Shown: positions 51,704 to 60,941 of the stretch, in pieces | Numbering within the stretch: the stretch's first letter is position 1 | Layout: each line of letters starts with the position of its first letter | DNA from: Verrucomicrobiales bacterium | Lineage (GTDB): Bacteria > Verrucomicrobiota > Verrucomicrobiia > Verrucomicrobiales > DEV007 | Assembly (NCBI GenBank): GCA_029213005.1 | Contig: JARGPI010000018.1 | Span: 62,001-126,000, forward strand | Length of the DNA stretch: 64,000 nucleotides | Reading direction: 5' to 3' | Made by a program: the position numbers and the translations under genes | Notes under the pieces: model-generated | What the model saw: the letters and a program-made list of their open reading frames with translations, nothing else | The model's database searches: none | Told to the model about the DNA's origin: nothing

Positions 51704-52693
51704 ATGAAATGCCCCAATTGTTCCTACAACCAACTTCGTGGCAAGAACGGGATGGTGTGTACCAAATGTCGGTACCAATTTGTCTTCGATCCCCAAACTC
51801 CACGATCGGGCTGCAAAATGACCGATGGGAAGTTTCTTTCCGTTTTGGCGAAGGTATCCCGCAACGGTAGTTATTATTTCACTGAGGACGAACTGTACCA
51901 CGTCGCTGCCCTCCGCACCCGAAATAAGGGTGGATGTATCGGCGGAGCCATCGTAGCGGGCGGAATTTTGACGATAGGGATTAGTATTGTATTCGGGGAG
52001 GCGTTTGCTACGCTGCGTTTTATACTGATAGGTATTCTTTGGTTGGGGCTGATCGCGGCGGCCGTGATGATGCAGCGGAAGATCATACCCCGTAAGACCT
52101 GGGATGGCATCGTGAAAACCTGGAAAGTCAAACGAGGGGAGATTCCGGGGTTGATCAGGGAGGCCGGTCTTCACGAGGCACCGCCAAAACAGATCGAGCC
52201 GGATATTCACGACTACGGAGCGGCTAATCTGATCGTGTGTCAGCAGGATATCCAGGTCGACTGGCTGGTGCTGAACGAATTTCACAGTGGTTATGCGGCT
52301 TTGGTAATCAGTGAGAATGGTTACCCGGGATACATCGCAATCAAAGCGGATGAGCTACTGCAAACCAATCCCGATATGAAAGTGTTCCTCCTTCACGATG
52401 CGGGACCTGAAGGTGAGGCGATGCAGCAGCGAATTCTCAATGATTGGCCGGTTCAGGAATCGCAGATTCGGGATCTCGGGATTACCAACGCCATGCTCGA
52501 TACCTTTGGAGTGAATGAAAAAGTGAGAGAAGCGTTCGGAGTAAATTTCCCGCTTCATGCGATTCCCTATCACCAGTTGAGCACCTTGCTTTCCCGAAGT
52601 ATCACCGATACATCGGGAGGGGACTTTACCTACTACTGGGCGATCACCTACGGGGAAGACGGTGATCTCGAAAGCGATGGCGATTTTGGTTAA
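51704..52693 (+). CDS. Zinc-ribbon membrane protein of unknown function
   Basis: About 329 residues. The N-terminus MKCPNCSYNQLRGKNGMVCTKC is a CxxC...CxxC zinc ribbon. Two transmembrane helices follow (GGAIVAGGILTIGISIVFG and ATLRFILIGILWLGLIAAA), and the C-terminal 190 residues form a cytosolic globular region (VFLLHDAGPEGEAMQQRILN) without a known catalytic motif. It sits in a tight plus-strand run with the bicupin and the asparagine-synthetase-like gene (9-bp gap), so these three may form one functional unit. Confidence 0.65.
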   Translation: MKCPNCSYNQLRGKNGMVCTKCRYQFVFDPQTPRSGCKMTDGKFLSVLAKVSRNGSYYFTEDELYHVAALRTRNKGGCIGGAIVAGGILTIGISIVFGEAFATLRFILIGILWLGLIAAAVMMQRKIIPRKTWDGIVKTWKVKRGEIPGLIREAGLHEAPPKQIEPDIHDYGAANLIVCQQDIQVDWLVLNEFHSGYAALVISENGYPGYIAIKADELLQTNPDMKVFLLHDAGPEGEAMQQRILNDWPVQESQIRDLGITNAMLDTFGVNEKVREAFGVNFPLHAIPYHQLSTLLSRSITDTSGGDFTYYWAITYGEDGDLESDGDFG

Positions 52694-52702
52694 CCTGCTT
52701 AT

Positions 52703-54424
52703 ATGAGTTTACTTTGTGGGTTCTGGGGAAGTCCTGACGAAGACCGACTGCGCGGGATGGCGCAGCGTCTCTGGCATCGGTGCACCGGCGAGGACCGGGA
52801 ATACCGATTCGGCGATTCACTTCAGGTTGCCTTTGGGCCCGATGCCTGTGCGAATCCCTTGTCGGGAGTGGCGTTCGACGAAGAGGTGTTCATCGCTCTG
52901 GCCGGTATGCCCCGTCACCCGGGGTGTCGCGATATTGACGAGCTACTCTCAGAAGTCCGGAAATTGGGGATCAAAATACTCGACGATCTGCGGGGACCTT
53001 TTGTGGGTGTTCTGGTTCATGGTGGGCAACGGTATTTGTTCAGGGACCGGTCCGGAAGGCGAACGTTATATTATTCCGAAATCGGCGGGCGGGATCACTT
53101 TTCGATAGAGAGTCGGGCTCTCTATCAAGTGGCTGATTACTCTCCGGAATTGTTGCCCTCATCGATCGCGCAGTACCTGGCTTTCAGTTTTGTGCCCGGG
53201 GGCAATACCATGCTGCGGGGCATTCGCGAAGTTCCCGCAGGTTGCTATTTGACACAGAATTTTTCGGAGCCGGAACGTTACTTTTTCCCAGAGCAGCTTG
53301 AAGGTAAAGAAGAACGATCAAAAAAGGAATGGATCCAAATTTTTGATAAGGCTTTTCAGGAAAGTATCGAAAACACCACGCCACCCGGAATGGCAGAGAG
53401 TCACGTGTTTCTATCCGGAGGGATCGATTCCAGTATCGTGACCGCAGCCCTGAAAGAGAAACACGGGGCGGGGAATGTTCAGGCTCACGCGATACATTTT
53501 GGAGAGAATTATCCTAACGAACTGCCATTTATTCGGGAGGCAGCGAACTATTGCGGTGTCAATTGTGAGGAAGTGGAGATCAATCCAAAATCGTTTCTCC
53601 CCACCCTGCACGATGTGGTCGATTCGTTAAACGATCCGATTGGGGATCCGGTCGCGATGCCGAATTTTCTGCTCGCCCGGCATGTTCGAAATCAGGGAGT
53701 TGAGGCGGTATTCAACGGGGAGGGGGGAGACCCGCTCTTCGGTGGTCCCAAAAACATGACCATGCTGCTGCACCATTGGTATGGCGACGCCAAAGAGGTT
53801 AACCACAGGGAAAAAGCCTATTTGAAATCATACCGTCGGGGGTATGAGGAGCTTGAGCAACTTCTCTGCCCCGGGATGCGTGCCCGGATCGACGAAGCCG
53901 AAGATTTGGAGGCGGTATTGACTCCATTTTTCAATGTCGATGAACCGCGATCGTTTCTGAAGAAACTGTTTCTGATCAACATGAGACTAAAGGGGGCTCA
54001 CCTCATTCTTCCGAAAGTCGAGCGGATGCTGGGGGCTAACGGATTGACTCCGCTATCGCCTTTGTTCGATGAAAGCCTCATCGAACTCAGTATGCGTTTA
54101 CCCGGTGACTTGTTACTTCGAAACGGGATAGAGAAAATTATTCTGAAGGAGGCTTACCGGGGCCGTTTGCCGGATTCGATTATCGATCGACCCAAAAGCG
54201 GGATGCGGGTTCCGGTGCATTACTGGTTTAAAGATGAGATGAAACGGTATGCCCGGAAAGTATTGAGCAAGCGGAATATCGAGTCCGGCGGAATATTTGA
54301 TTATGGACGGGTCAAACAGTTGCTGAAATATGATATCGAAGGCGGGCCCGGCCGCTACGGGATTCGGCTTTGGATGCTGTTAACTTTCGAGCTGTGGAGA
54401 CAGCGGGTTTTTAATGATCAGTGA
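52703..54424 (+). CDS. Asparagine-synthetase-like amidotransferase
   Basis: 573 residues with an N-terminal class II glutaminase-like domain and a C-terminal ATP-pyrophosphatase synthetase domain. The P-loop HVFLSGGIDSSIVTAALKEK and VFNGEGGDPLFGG are intact. The protein begins MSLLCGFWG where AsnB begins MCGI: the nucleophile Cys is residue 5, not residue 2, and no ATG/GTG/TTG precedes the TGT directly. The glutaminase may be dead, or four residues must be removed. Similar AsnB-like proteins make amide or lactam bonds in peptide modification (McjC, beta-lactam synthetase). Substrate is unknown; the neighbours do not include an obvious precursor peptide. Confidence 0.85.
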   Translation: MSLLCGFWGSPDEDRLRGMAQRLWHRCTGEDREYRFGDSLQVAFGPDACANPLSGVAFDEEVFIALAGMPRHPGCRDIDELLSEVRKLGIKILDDLRGPFVGVLVHGGQRYLFRDRSGRRTLYYSEIGGRDHFSIESRALYQVADYSPELLPSSIAQYLAFSFVPGGNTMLRGIREVPAGCYLTQNFSEPERYFFPEQLEGKEERSKKEWIQIFDKAFQESIENTTPPGMAESHVFLSGGIDSSIVTAALKEKHGAGNVQAHAIHFGENYPNELPFIREAANYCGVNCEEVEINPKSFLPTLHDVVDSLNDPIGDPVAMPNFLLARHVRNQGVEAVFNGEGGDPLFGGPKNMTMLLHHWYGDAKEVNHREKAYLKSYRRGYEELEQLLCPGMRARIDEAEDLEAVLTPFFNVDEPRSFLKKLFLINMRLKGAHLILPKVERMLGANGLTPLSPLFDESLIELSMRLPGDLLLRNGIEKIILKEAYRGRLPDSIIDRPKSGMRVPVHYWFKDEMKRYARKVLSKRNIESGGIFDYGRVKQLLKYDIEGGPGRYGIRLWMLLTFELWRQRVFNDQ

Positions 54425-54505
54425 GGTCAGGTGATGTTGCGCTCCCTTCATCATGTGATAGTCGAATCTTGACGGCGGTAGCAAAATTCCGTCATCGTAT
54501 CGGCC

Positions 54506-55420
54506 ATGAAAATAACGATTTTTTCGCTTTTGTGTCTTCTGAATCTGATTCCGGTTGTGGCTCAGGAGAAAAAAGCCGCTCCACCGGTATTAAAACCCGA
54601 CTTGGCTGACGTGCCCTATGATGAGCACAAGATGACGGTGATCGATTTCTGGAAAGCCGAAGGCGACGGGCCCCGTCCGCTTCATGTCTACATCCATGGC
54701 GGAGGCTGGGTTGGAGGCGACAAAAAGTCAGGTTGGAAGGATGCCCGCTACTTTGTGGACAAGGGCATATCCTATGCTGCGGTTAACTATCGACTCAGCG
54801 GTGAAGCGCCTTTGCCGGCTCCGGTTCACGACGCAGCTCGTGCGATTCAATTCATCCGGTCGAAGGCTGATGAATGGAATATTCGGAAAGATAAAATTGT
54901 ATTGTCAGGCGGCAGTGCCGGGGCCTGCACCTCGATGTGGATTCTCTGCCATGATGATCTCGCCGATCCGGAATCAGACGACCCCGTTAAGCGTGAGTCA
55001 ACCCGGGTGCAGGGCGCAGCGGTCAATGGAGGGCAAACCTCGATCGATCCCAAACAAATTGAGCCGTGGCTGGGGCCGATGGTTCTTCAGCACCGGATGA
55101 TCAATATGGCCGTCGGTGAGAAAACGATTGAAGGCGCTCTCGAGAATTACGAAAAACATGCTGAGTTATATCGGGAATTTTCGGCTTACAACCACGTCAG
55201 TAAAGATGATCCACCACTGCTGATGACCTATGGAAATAATATGAAGTTACCATCGGAAAATGCGGGTCACGGCATTCATCACCCGGTTTATGGAGTGAAA
55301 ATGAAAGAGAAATGTGACGAGCTTGGTATGGAATGCCACCTCCTAATTTCCTTGGTGTCCAGCTCGGAAAAATATAGTTCCAGGAACGACTTTATACTGA
55401 AAATACTTCTCGGAGAATAG
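54506..55420 (+). CDS. Exported alpha/beta-hydrolase (esterase)
   Basis: 304 residues with signal peptide MKITIFSLLCLLNLIPVVAQ. The oxyanion motif HVYIHGGGWVGGD and the nucleophile elbow LSGGSAGACTSM (Ser in GGSAG) define an HSL/BD-FAE-like esterase, and GHGIHHPVYG carries the catalytic His candidate. Such proteins often deacetylate plant or algal polysaccharides. The gene overlaps nothing and is 81 bp after the asparagine-synthetase-like gene. It converges on gdx. Confidence 0.85.
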   Translation: MKITIFSLLCLLNLIPVVAQEKKAAPPVLKPDLADVPYDEHKMTVIDFWKAEGDGPRPLHVYIHGGGWVGGDKKSGWKDARYFVDKGISYAAVNYRLSGEAPLPAPVHDAARAIQFIRSKADEWNIRKDKIVLSGGSAGACTSMWILCHDDLADPESDDPVKRESTRVQGAAVNGGQTSIDPKQIEPWLGPMVLQHRMINMAVGEKTIEGALENYEKHAELYREFSAYNHVSKDDPPLLMTYGNNMKLPSENAGHGIHHPVYGVKMKEKCDELGMECHLLISLVSSSEKYSSRNDFILKILLGE

Positions 55421-55425
55421 GTAGG

Positions 55426-55740
55426 TTAGGCCGAAATTTTCAAGCCGACAACGCCGAGCAGGATCAGGGAGATGCTAATCAGTCTCCCCGGATTAGCAGG
55501 TTCTCCAAGAAGGACGATTCCGAGGATGACTGTGCCGATAGAACCAATCCCGACCCAGACGCTGTAAGCCGTTCCGAGTGGGAGGGTTTTCATCGCAACA
55601 CCCAGTAGCCAGACGCTGATGGTCATGGCCAGTATCGTGCCCAGGGTGGGCCACAGCTTCGTGAATCCGTCAGTATACTTTAATCCGACCGCCCAGCCCA
55701 CTTCGCATAAGCCGGCCGCAATGAGGATAATCCAGGCCAT
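55426..55740 (-). CDS. gdx: Guanidinium exporter, SMR family (Gdx/SugE)
   Basis: 104 residues, four transmembrane helices. MAWIILIAAGLCEVGWAVGL holds the essential Glu13 and Trp16 of the Gdx subgroup, and LPLGTAYSVWVGIGSIG is the TM3 motif; the sequence tracks E. coli SugE/Gdx through GEPANPGRLISISLILLGVV. It exchanges protons for guanidinium. The leader carries a guanidine-II riboswitch, which confirms the substrate class. Confidence 0.95.
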   Translation of the reverse strand: MAWIILIAAGLCEVGWAVGLKYTDGFTKLWPTLGTILAMTISVWLLGVAMKTLPLGTAYSVWVGIGSIGTVILGIVLLGEPANPGRLISISLILLGVVGLKISA

Positions 55741-55757
55741 AGTATCGTAAATCGTAT

Positions 55758-55802
55758 GGGGTCGTCCCCGAATATCTGAGGTTTAAGATGAAGGGTCGTC
55801 CC
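55758..55802 (-). promoter_or_regulatory. Guanidine-II (mini-ykkC) riboswitch
   Basis: On the minus strand two hairpins precede gdx: GGGACGACCC (55802-55793) and GGGGACGACCCC (55769-55758), each with an ACGA loop, separated by 23 nt. Two short stems with ACGR loops are the whole consensus of the mini-ykkC class. The second stem ends 17 nt before the ATG, so guanidine binding probably exposes or shields the ribosome site and controls translation. Confidence 0.88.
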
Positions 55803-55832
55803 GACATTTTCGATCGATTTGCGATCAACTTT

Positions 55833-57014
55833 TTATGTGACGTTCCGGTTCCACCAGAACTTACCGACTTTAACCCAAAATATGACAGCGACAATCGCCC
55901 AAATCAGGGCGGCGTAGATATGGTGGGAAACGAGGATAGACGCCTTAAAGTCGGCGGAAGCGCGGGTCGCGGCGGCAAGGAGGATCAGTCCGATGAGCCA
56001 TCGCCACAGTTTGGATTTCGACGGCTGACTTTCCAGTTGATCGCTGTGCCCCAGAGTGACCCGGTCCGCAACCAGTAGCATCGTCATGCCGAATCCCGAT
56101 ATGAAAAGTAGGTGAACCAGGGCGTATCCGGGGCCCGGCCAAATGCTGCGAACAAAAAATGACAGAGCTATGCTTCCGATTGCCAGCCTGAGGGCGCGGG
56201 CGCGTGTCGAGGTAATTGCTCCCTTCCAGACCGCCGGAGCCGCCATCCCCAGCCAAATCAAAACGGCGCTGAATCTAATCAAATTTCCGGTCCGAATCCA
56301 ACCGGATGCCTCGATCGCAAATGAGCCGATGATTAAAGCTGCGGCAACCCAGACGCCAATCTTCCGGAGGTGGGGTTTTGCGGTAACCGCTTCCTTATCC
56401 GGCTCCTGAAAGATGCGGGCAAAAAGATACGATCCCACCCCGAGGATCGGGAGGAGTAATAATCCCTGCCAGAGAAAGAGTTTAGTAAATAGGTAAACTT
56501 TTGGTGGCAGGCCTCCGGGCGTAATCGCCCAACTCAGGCTGATTACGAAGGCTGCGGATACCGATCCAAAGGCGAGAAGAAATCCGGGAGGAGGTAGAGA
56601 TTTATCGACCCGTCCGATTAATCGGGATGCCAGGATGATAATAAGGGTCAGTACCTGTAGTGAAAACGCGGCATCGGTATAGCGGATCTGGTTGAGTCCG
56701 CAGAGAACTTGAGTCAACAGCCAGGTCGAAACAAGGAGGATCAATTCTATTCGCTTCAATGGCTTTGCATCAAGAAAGCGGGGCCAGGCCGTGCCGAGGA
56801 ATCCGGCGATAAAGGCAAAGCCGAAACCGTAAATCATGAAGCGAGGGTGCTGCAGGGGTGGTGGGAATTTCCACAGCCCGGCATAGAAAAGGGGCCAGAT
56901 CAGGACTCCCATAATCGAGGCCGCCACGCCAAGGGGAAGAAAAACCCGGAAGGGCTCGGTCACCCAGAGCGATGGTCCGCGTGTTTCTTTCAGGCTTGGG
57001 TTTGACTGGTTCAT
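55833..57014 (-). CDS. NnrS family membrane protein
   Basis: About 393 residues from ATG 57014 (MNQSNPSLKE); the upstream extension to 57110 lacks similarity. Ten to twelve transmembrane helices. The NnrS pattern is clear: EPFRVFLPLGVAASIMGVLI, PRFMIYGFGFAFIAGFLGTA, PILGVGSYLFARIF and GPGYALVHLLFISGFGMTML with conserved His. NnrS is a haem/copper membrane protein tied to nitric-oxide tolerance. It lies 74 bp after the sulfatase-GH2 gene stop on the same strand and is probably independent of it. Confidence 0.88.
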   Translation of the reverse strand: MNQSNPSLKETRGPSLWVTEPFRVFLPLGVAASIMGVLIWPLFYAGLWKFPPPLQHPRFMIYGFGFAFIAGFLGTAWPRFLDAKPLKRIELILLVSTWLLTQVLCGLNQIRYTDAAFSLQVLTLIIILASRLIGRVDKSLPPPGFLLAFGSVSAAFVISLSWAITPGGLPPKVYLFTKLFLWQGLLLLPILGVGSYLFARIFQEPDKEAVTAKPHLRKIGVWVAAALIIGSFAIEASGWIRTGNLIRFSAVLIWLGMAAPAVWKGAITSTRARALRLAIGSIALSFFVRSIWPGPGYALVHLLFISGFGMTMLLVADRVTLGHSDQLESQPSKSKLWRWLIGLILLAAATRASADFKASILVSHHIYAALIWAIVAVIFWVKVGKFWWNRNVT

Positions 57015-57087
57015 TTCAAGATCTAACCCGTTTCCATCGAAGTTGCCCCGCAAATTTTGCGGTATCCTTTCCGGAAGAGAGAAGGCT

Positions 57088-60000
57088 TTACTCAAAAAGT
57101 TGACCGGCAATGCTCTTCAGCTCTTCCGGATCAATTTTTTGAACTTTGCGATCATAGGTAATCAGGCCGTTAATTTCGCCCTCGACATCGGTAGTCTGAG
57201 TATAGATTCCGGCCGCGATTCCCTGTTTCTTCAGTTCAGCCAGTTTTTCTATGGAGGTTCGGTAACGCTCCAGCCATTCGTTTTTATCTTTAGGGAGCCC
57301 GCCATATCCCCAGTTGCGGGCGCCGGGTGCCCAGACGTGGCCGTCCACCGGAAAGCCATGGCCCCCGAATTCACCCATGACTTTGATATAGCCGTCAAAG
57401 CGACCGTTATCCTGATCAAATGGAAACTCGGGATGAGGGTATTTGTGAGCATCGACGATGTGACCTGCGGGAAAAAAGTTTCCTCCGCTGGCAATATTGA
57501 CCTGTCGGGTCGGATCATATTTCACAGTCCACTGCCCGGTCTCCACGGTCTGATGCTGTCCCCAGCGCTCGTTAAAAGGAACCCACTGCACGATCGATGG
57601 ATGGTTGTGAAGGGTATCGATCATTAGCTTCAGCTCCGCCATAAATTGCGCGTGAGCGGCTTCCGGCCAGGTTACCGTAGGTGGGTCGGGAAGAAGGCGG
57701 GTCCATTCCGGGTTGTCGGCCATGGCGCTGACCTGGTCCTGCCAGACTAACATGCCCATTTTGTCGCAATGGTAGTAGTAGCGCCTCGGCTCCACTTTGA
57801 TGTGTTTCCGGATCGTATTAAACCCGGCGTTTTTCAGAAATTCAATATCTGATACCATCGCAGCTTCACTGGGTGGTGTGAGTAAACCATCCGGCCACCA
57901 GCCCTGGTCCAAAGTCCCCCAGTGAAAAATCGGTTTGCCGTTTAACGTGAAGCGGAGATGGCCATTCTCGTCCTTTCTGATTCCCGTCTCCCTAATGCCG
58001 AAGTAAGAGGTGACAAGGTCCTCGCCTACCTGAACTTTCAGGTCATAAAGTGTAGGGCTTTCCGGGGACCACAACTGAGGGTCGACGATTTTGAAGGAAC
58101 CCTCATGGTTGTTTTTAAAAACCGTTTTTCCATTAAGAGAAACTTCGATCGATGGCTTAACATCAGTATCGGCCGAAGTCGAAATGCCGATTTCACCGGT
58201 GCCATCGATTTGAGTCGTGATTTTCAGGCCGGTGATATAGGTTTCCGGGACTTCCTCCAGCCACACCGTTTGCCAGATCCCTGACACCGGAGTATACCAA
58301 ATGCCTTTGGGATTGAGGCGTTGTTTGCCGTGAAGTTGATACTTCGAGTCTGTGGCATCGGTGACGCGAAGGGTGACGATGTTGCTGCCGTCTTTCAGGG
58401 CATCGGTCACGTCGAATGAGAACGGAAGGTTGCCTCCGATGTTCGTGCCGATTTTAATACCATTGACCCAGACCTGAGTTTCGTAATCCACGGCTTCAAA
58501 GTTGAGGAGGTGACGTTTGCCTCCCTTTTTGATTGTGACTTCGCGCTGATACCATAGGGCATCGTCGGGAGAGAATCGTTTTTCGACGCCGGATAGAGGG
58601 GCTTCTATCGCGAAGGGCACCAGAATTTTGCCATCCCATTTTTCCGGAAAATGTTGTCGTGATCCGGTTGTCACGGCGTAGTCCCAGAGGCCGTTTAAAT
58701 TGGTCCAATTATCGCGGCGCAACTGAGGGCGGGGATATTCCTGCCACACATTATCGGGTGTTACCTCATCGGCCCACGGAGTCCGCATTGTTACTTTAGG
58801 AATCACAACCTGCACCTTATGGTCGAGAATTTTTCCGTTAAACCGGTTCGGGGATTTGTATTTACCTACCGGGTCTTTGAAGTCCTGGCCGATATAGAGC
58901 CCGATGCCCGGCTGACTGCTGATCAAACCCGGTGAGGGACCACGGGCGACCACTTTTCCATTTACTGAGAGAGTGACTTCCTTTTCATCAAGGGTCGCGC
59001 TGACCGTGGTCTTTCCTTTTACCGCTGTGTCGCCAACGAGTTCGGTCAACTTGCCTTCGTCGCGAATTGAAAAGGCCGGTTTGCCGTTGATGAAGTGGAG
59101 CGAGTATCCGTAGCGAACTCCACCGTGAGCGATGACCGCTCCGTGTGGTTTGGGATTGCGGATGGTAGCGGTTACGGTGAATGCCTGCCCCCTCACTCCG
59201 GGTGGATCCGGCACAGGGCCGGTTTCGGTTTTCAGTCGTTTGGGGTAGACTCCGGAGCGATCAGCCCAGACTTGCCATTTTTCCGCCAGTTCCTTTACTT
59301 TGTCAGGATGCGTTGCGGCCAGATTGTTGGTTTCGGTGCGATCGGTGACCATATCGTAAAGCTCCCACTTTGATGCGTCCACTCCGGAGTCGGCTGCGAC
59401 TCCCCGGCCGACCAGCTTCCATTGCCCGTCGCGCACAAAGGCGTTGTTTTCGTGCTCCACAAATATCGGGTTTTCCCGTCCCAGCGGTTTCTCTCCAAAC
59501 GCAGGGCGCAGCGAGACTCCCTCAAGTTCCGGGATCGGGTTTCCGTGGAACTTCCCGGGGTATTGGGCTCCTGCTACATCAAGAATCGTCGGCATCACAT
59601 CGATCAACTGGGCGGGATCGCTATACCAATCCGATTTGGCGTCGATTGCCGCAGGCCAGTGGATGAAGAAAGGGGTCGCGGTGCCGCCTTCGTGGGCGAA
59701 ATGTTTATATAAACGAAACGGGGTGTTGCCGGCGTTTGCCCAGGCTTCACCATAGCTGTTTGATTCGTTGAGGTTTCGCTTTTCGATATCATAAAACTCA
59801 CCCCGGCCCAGCATGCCGCCTTCCTGACAAGCGCCGTTGTCGGAAAGAAATAGAATCAGGGTATTGTCGAAGGTACCGGTTTCTTTCAGCGAGGCGACCA
59901 GCTTTCCGATGTTTTGATCGACCCGGTCAACCATCGCGGCGTAGACCGCCATTTTGAGGTCCATTTCGTCCTGCTTTTTCTCATCGAGAGAGTCCCACGC

Positions 60001-60831
60001 GGGAATCCCAGGGGTGGGGGGTGATAGCTCCAATTTTTCGTCAATCAAGCCGAGTTCGATTTGTCGTTTGTGGCGGGATTCGCGGAGTTTTTCCCAGCCG
60101 CTTTTGTATTTGCCGCGATACTTTGCAATATCATCTTCGAAGGCCTGCAGCGGCCAGTGAGGAGCGGTGTAAGCCAAATAGAGAAAATAGGGCTTTTCCT
60201 TATCTTCCGTCAGGTGGTGATTGATGAAGTCGACGGCGTGATCGGTAAAGGCATCGGTGGTATAGAAAGCTTCATCAGTGGTGCTGGCGGGTTCGGCTAC
60301 CGGTTCGTTTCCCGAGGTCATTCCTCTGACTTCGGTGGGATGGAAGAACCGGGTCGCACCGGGAATGCAGCCATAGTATTTTTCGAATCCCCGCTGGAGG
60401 GGCCACATATCTTTGTCGCTGTGACCGAGGTGCCATTTCCCGGTCATGAGGGTGGCGTAACCGCTTTCTTTCAGGACTTCGGCGACGGTGACACACTGCC
60501 GGTTGAGGAATCCCCGGTAGCCCGGTACTCCGTGGTCGTGCCCTTTTGAGTTGGGCGGATTCGTCATGTGGCCGATTCCGGTCTGATGAGGATGAAGCCC
60601 TGTCATGAGCGTGGCCCGGGTTGGGCAGCAACGTCCTGAATTATAGAACTGGGAAAAGCGGACTCCTCCATGAGCGAGGGCATCGAGATTTGGGGTATCG
60701 ATTTCGCCGCCCTGATAGCCGAGATCGGAGAACCCCATGTCGTCGACCATAATGAGAATGATATTGGGCCGTTCCGCTGAGAGAGCAGTCAGCGAGAACA
60801 GAGTGAGTAGGAATGCGACAAGAGGCTTCAT
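57088..60831 (-). CDS. Fusion of arylsulfatase and GH2-family glycosidase
   Basis: About 1247 residues from ATG 60831, which begins a signal peptide (MKPLVAFLLTLFSLTALSA). Residues 18-540 or so are an alkaline-phosphatase-fold sulfatase: RPNIILIMVDDMGFSDLGYQ and SGRCCPTRATLMTGLHPHQT, with the first Cys of CCPTR to be converted to formylglycine. Residues 555-690 or so form a LamG-like sandwich (KPHGAVIAHGGVRYGYSLHF). From about 700 to the end is GH2: a jelly-roll (WTNLNGLWDYAVTTGS), Ig-like part and barrel with FNERWGQ (acid/base) and MGEFGGHGF (nucleophile candidate). One exported chain could remove a sulfate and then the sugar. Another fusion of the same design lies upstream. Confidence 0.88.
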   Translation of the reverse strand: MKPLVAFLLTLFSLTALSAERPNIILIMVDDMGFSDLGYQGGEIDTPNLDALAHGGVRFSQFYNSGRCCPTRATLMTGLHPHQTGIGHMTNPPNSKGHDHGVPGYRGFLNRQCVTVAEVLKESGYATLMTGKWHLGHSDKDMWPLQRGFEKYYGCIPGATRFFHPTEVRGMTSGNEPVAEPASTTDEAFYTTDAFTDHAVDFINHHLTEDKEKPYFLYLAYTAPHWPLQAFEDDIAKYRGKYKSGWEKLRESRHKRQIELGLIDEKLELSPPTPGIPAWDSLDEKKQDEMDLKMAVYAAMVDRVDQNIGKLVASLKETGTFDNTLILFLSDNGACQEGGMLGRGEFYDIEKRNLNESNSYGEAWANAGNTPFRLYKHFAHEGGTATPFFIHWPAAIDAKSDWYSDPAQLIDVMPTILDVAGAQYPGKFHGNPIPELEGVSLRPAFGEKPLGRENPIFVEHENNAFVRDGQWKLVGRGVAADSGVDASKWELYDMVTDRTETNNLAATHPDKVKELAEKWQVWADRSGVYPKRLKTETGPVPDPPGVRGQAFTVTATIRNPKPHGAVIAHGGVRYGYSLHFINGKPAFSIRDEGKLTELVGDTAVKGKTTVSATLDEKEVTLSVNGKVVARGPSPGLISSQPGIGLYIGQDFKDPVGKYKSPNRFNGKILDHKVQVVIPKVTMRTPWADEVTPDNVWQEYPRPQLRRDNWTNLNGLWDYAVTTGSRQHFPEKWDGKILVPFAIEAPLSGVEKRFSPDDALWYQREVTIKKGGKRHLLNFEAVDYETQVWVNGIKIGTNIGGNLPFSFDVTDALKDGSNIVTLRVTDATDSKYQLHGKQRLNPKGIWYTPVSGIWQTVWLEEVPETYITGLKITTQIDGTGEIGISTSADTDVKPSIEVSLNGKTVFKNNHEGSFKIVDPQLWSPESPTLYDLKVQVGEDLVTSYFGIRETGIRKDENGHLRFTLNGKPIFHWGTLDQGWWPDGLLTPPSEAAMVSDIEFLKNAGFNTIRKHIKVEPRRYYYHCDKMGMLVWQDQVSAMADNPEWTRLLPDPPTVTWPEAAHAQFMAELKLMIDTLHNHPSIVQWVPFNERWGQHQTVETGQWTVKYDPTRQVNIASGGNFFPAGHIVDAHKYPHPEFPFDQDNGRFDGYIKVMGEFGGHGFPVDGHVWAPGARNWGYGGLPKDKNEWLERYRTSIEKLAELKKQGIAAGIYTQTTDVEGEINGLITYDRKVQKIDPEELKSIAGQLFE

Positions 60832-60941
60832 AAGAATTAAAGCGATCTTATCACACTTCCCGGGCAATGATTGTCAGGGGAGGTGCGATATTTGTATTAT
60901 TACGACAAAAGCACGATACGGGATCGTGGCGGAATTGCCGA

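Noticed and set aside
55741..55832. Ordinary terminator or attenuator before gdx
   Set aside because: The two ACGA-loop stems match the guanidine-II riboswitch far better than a terminator, and there is no U-run.
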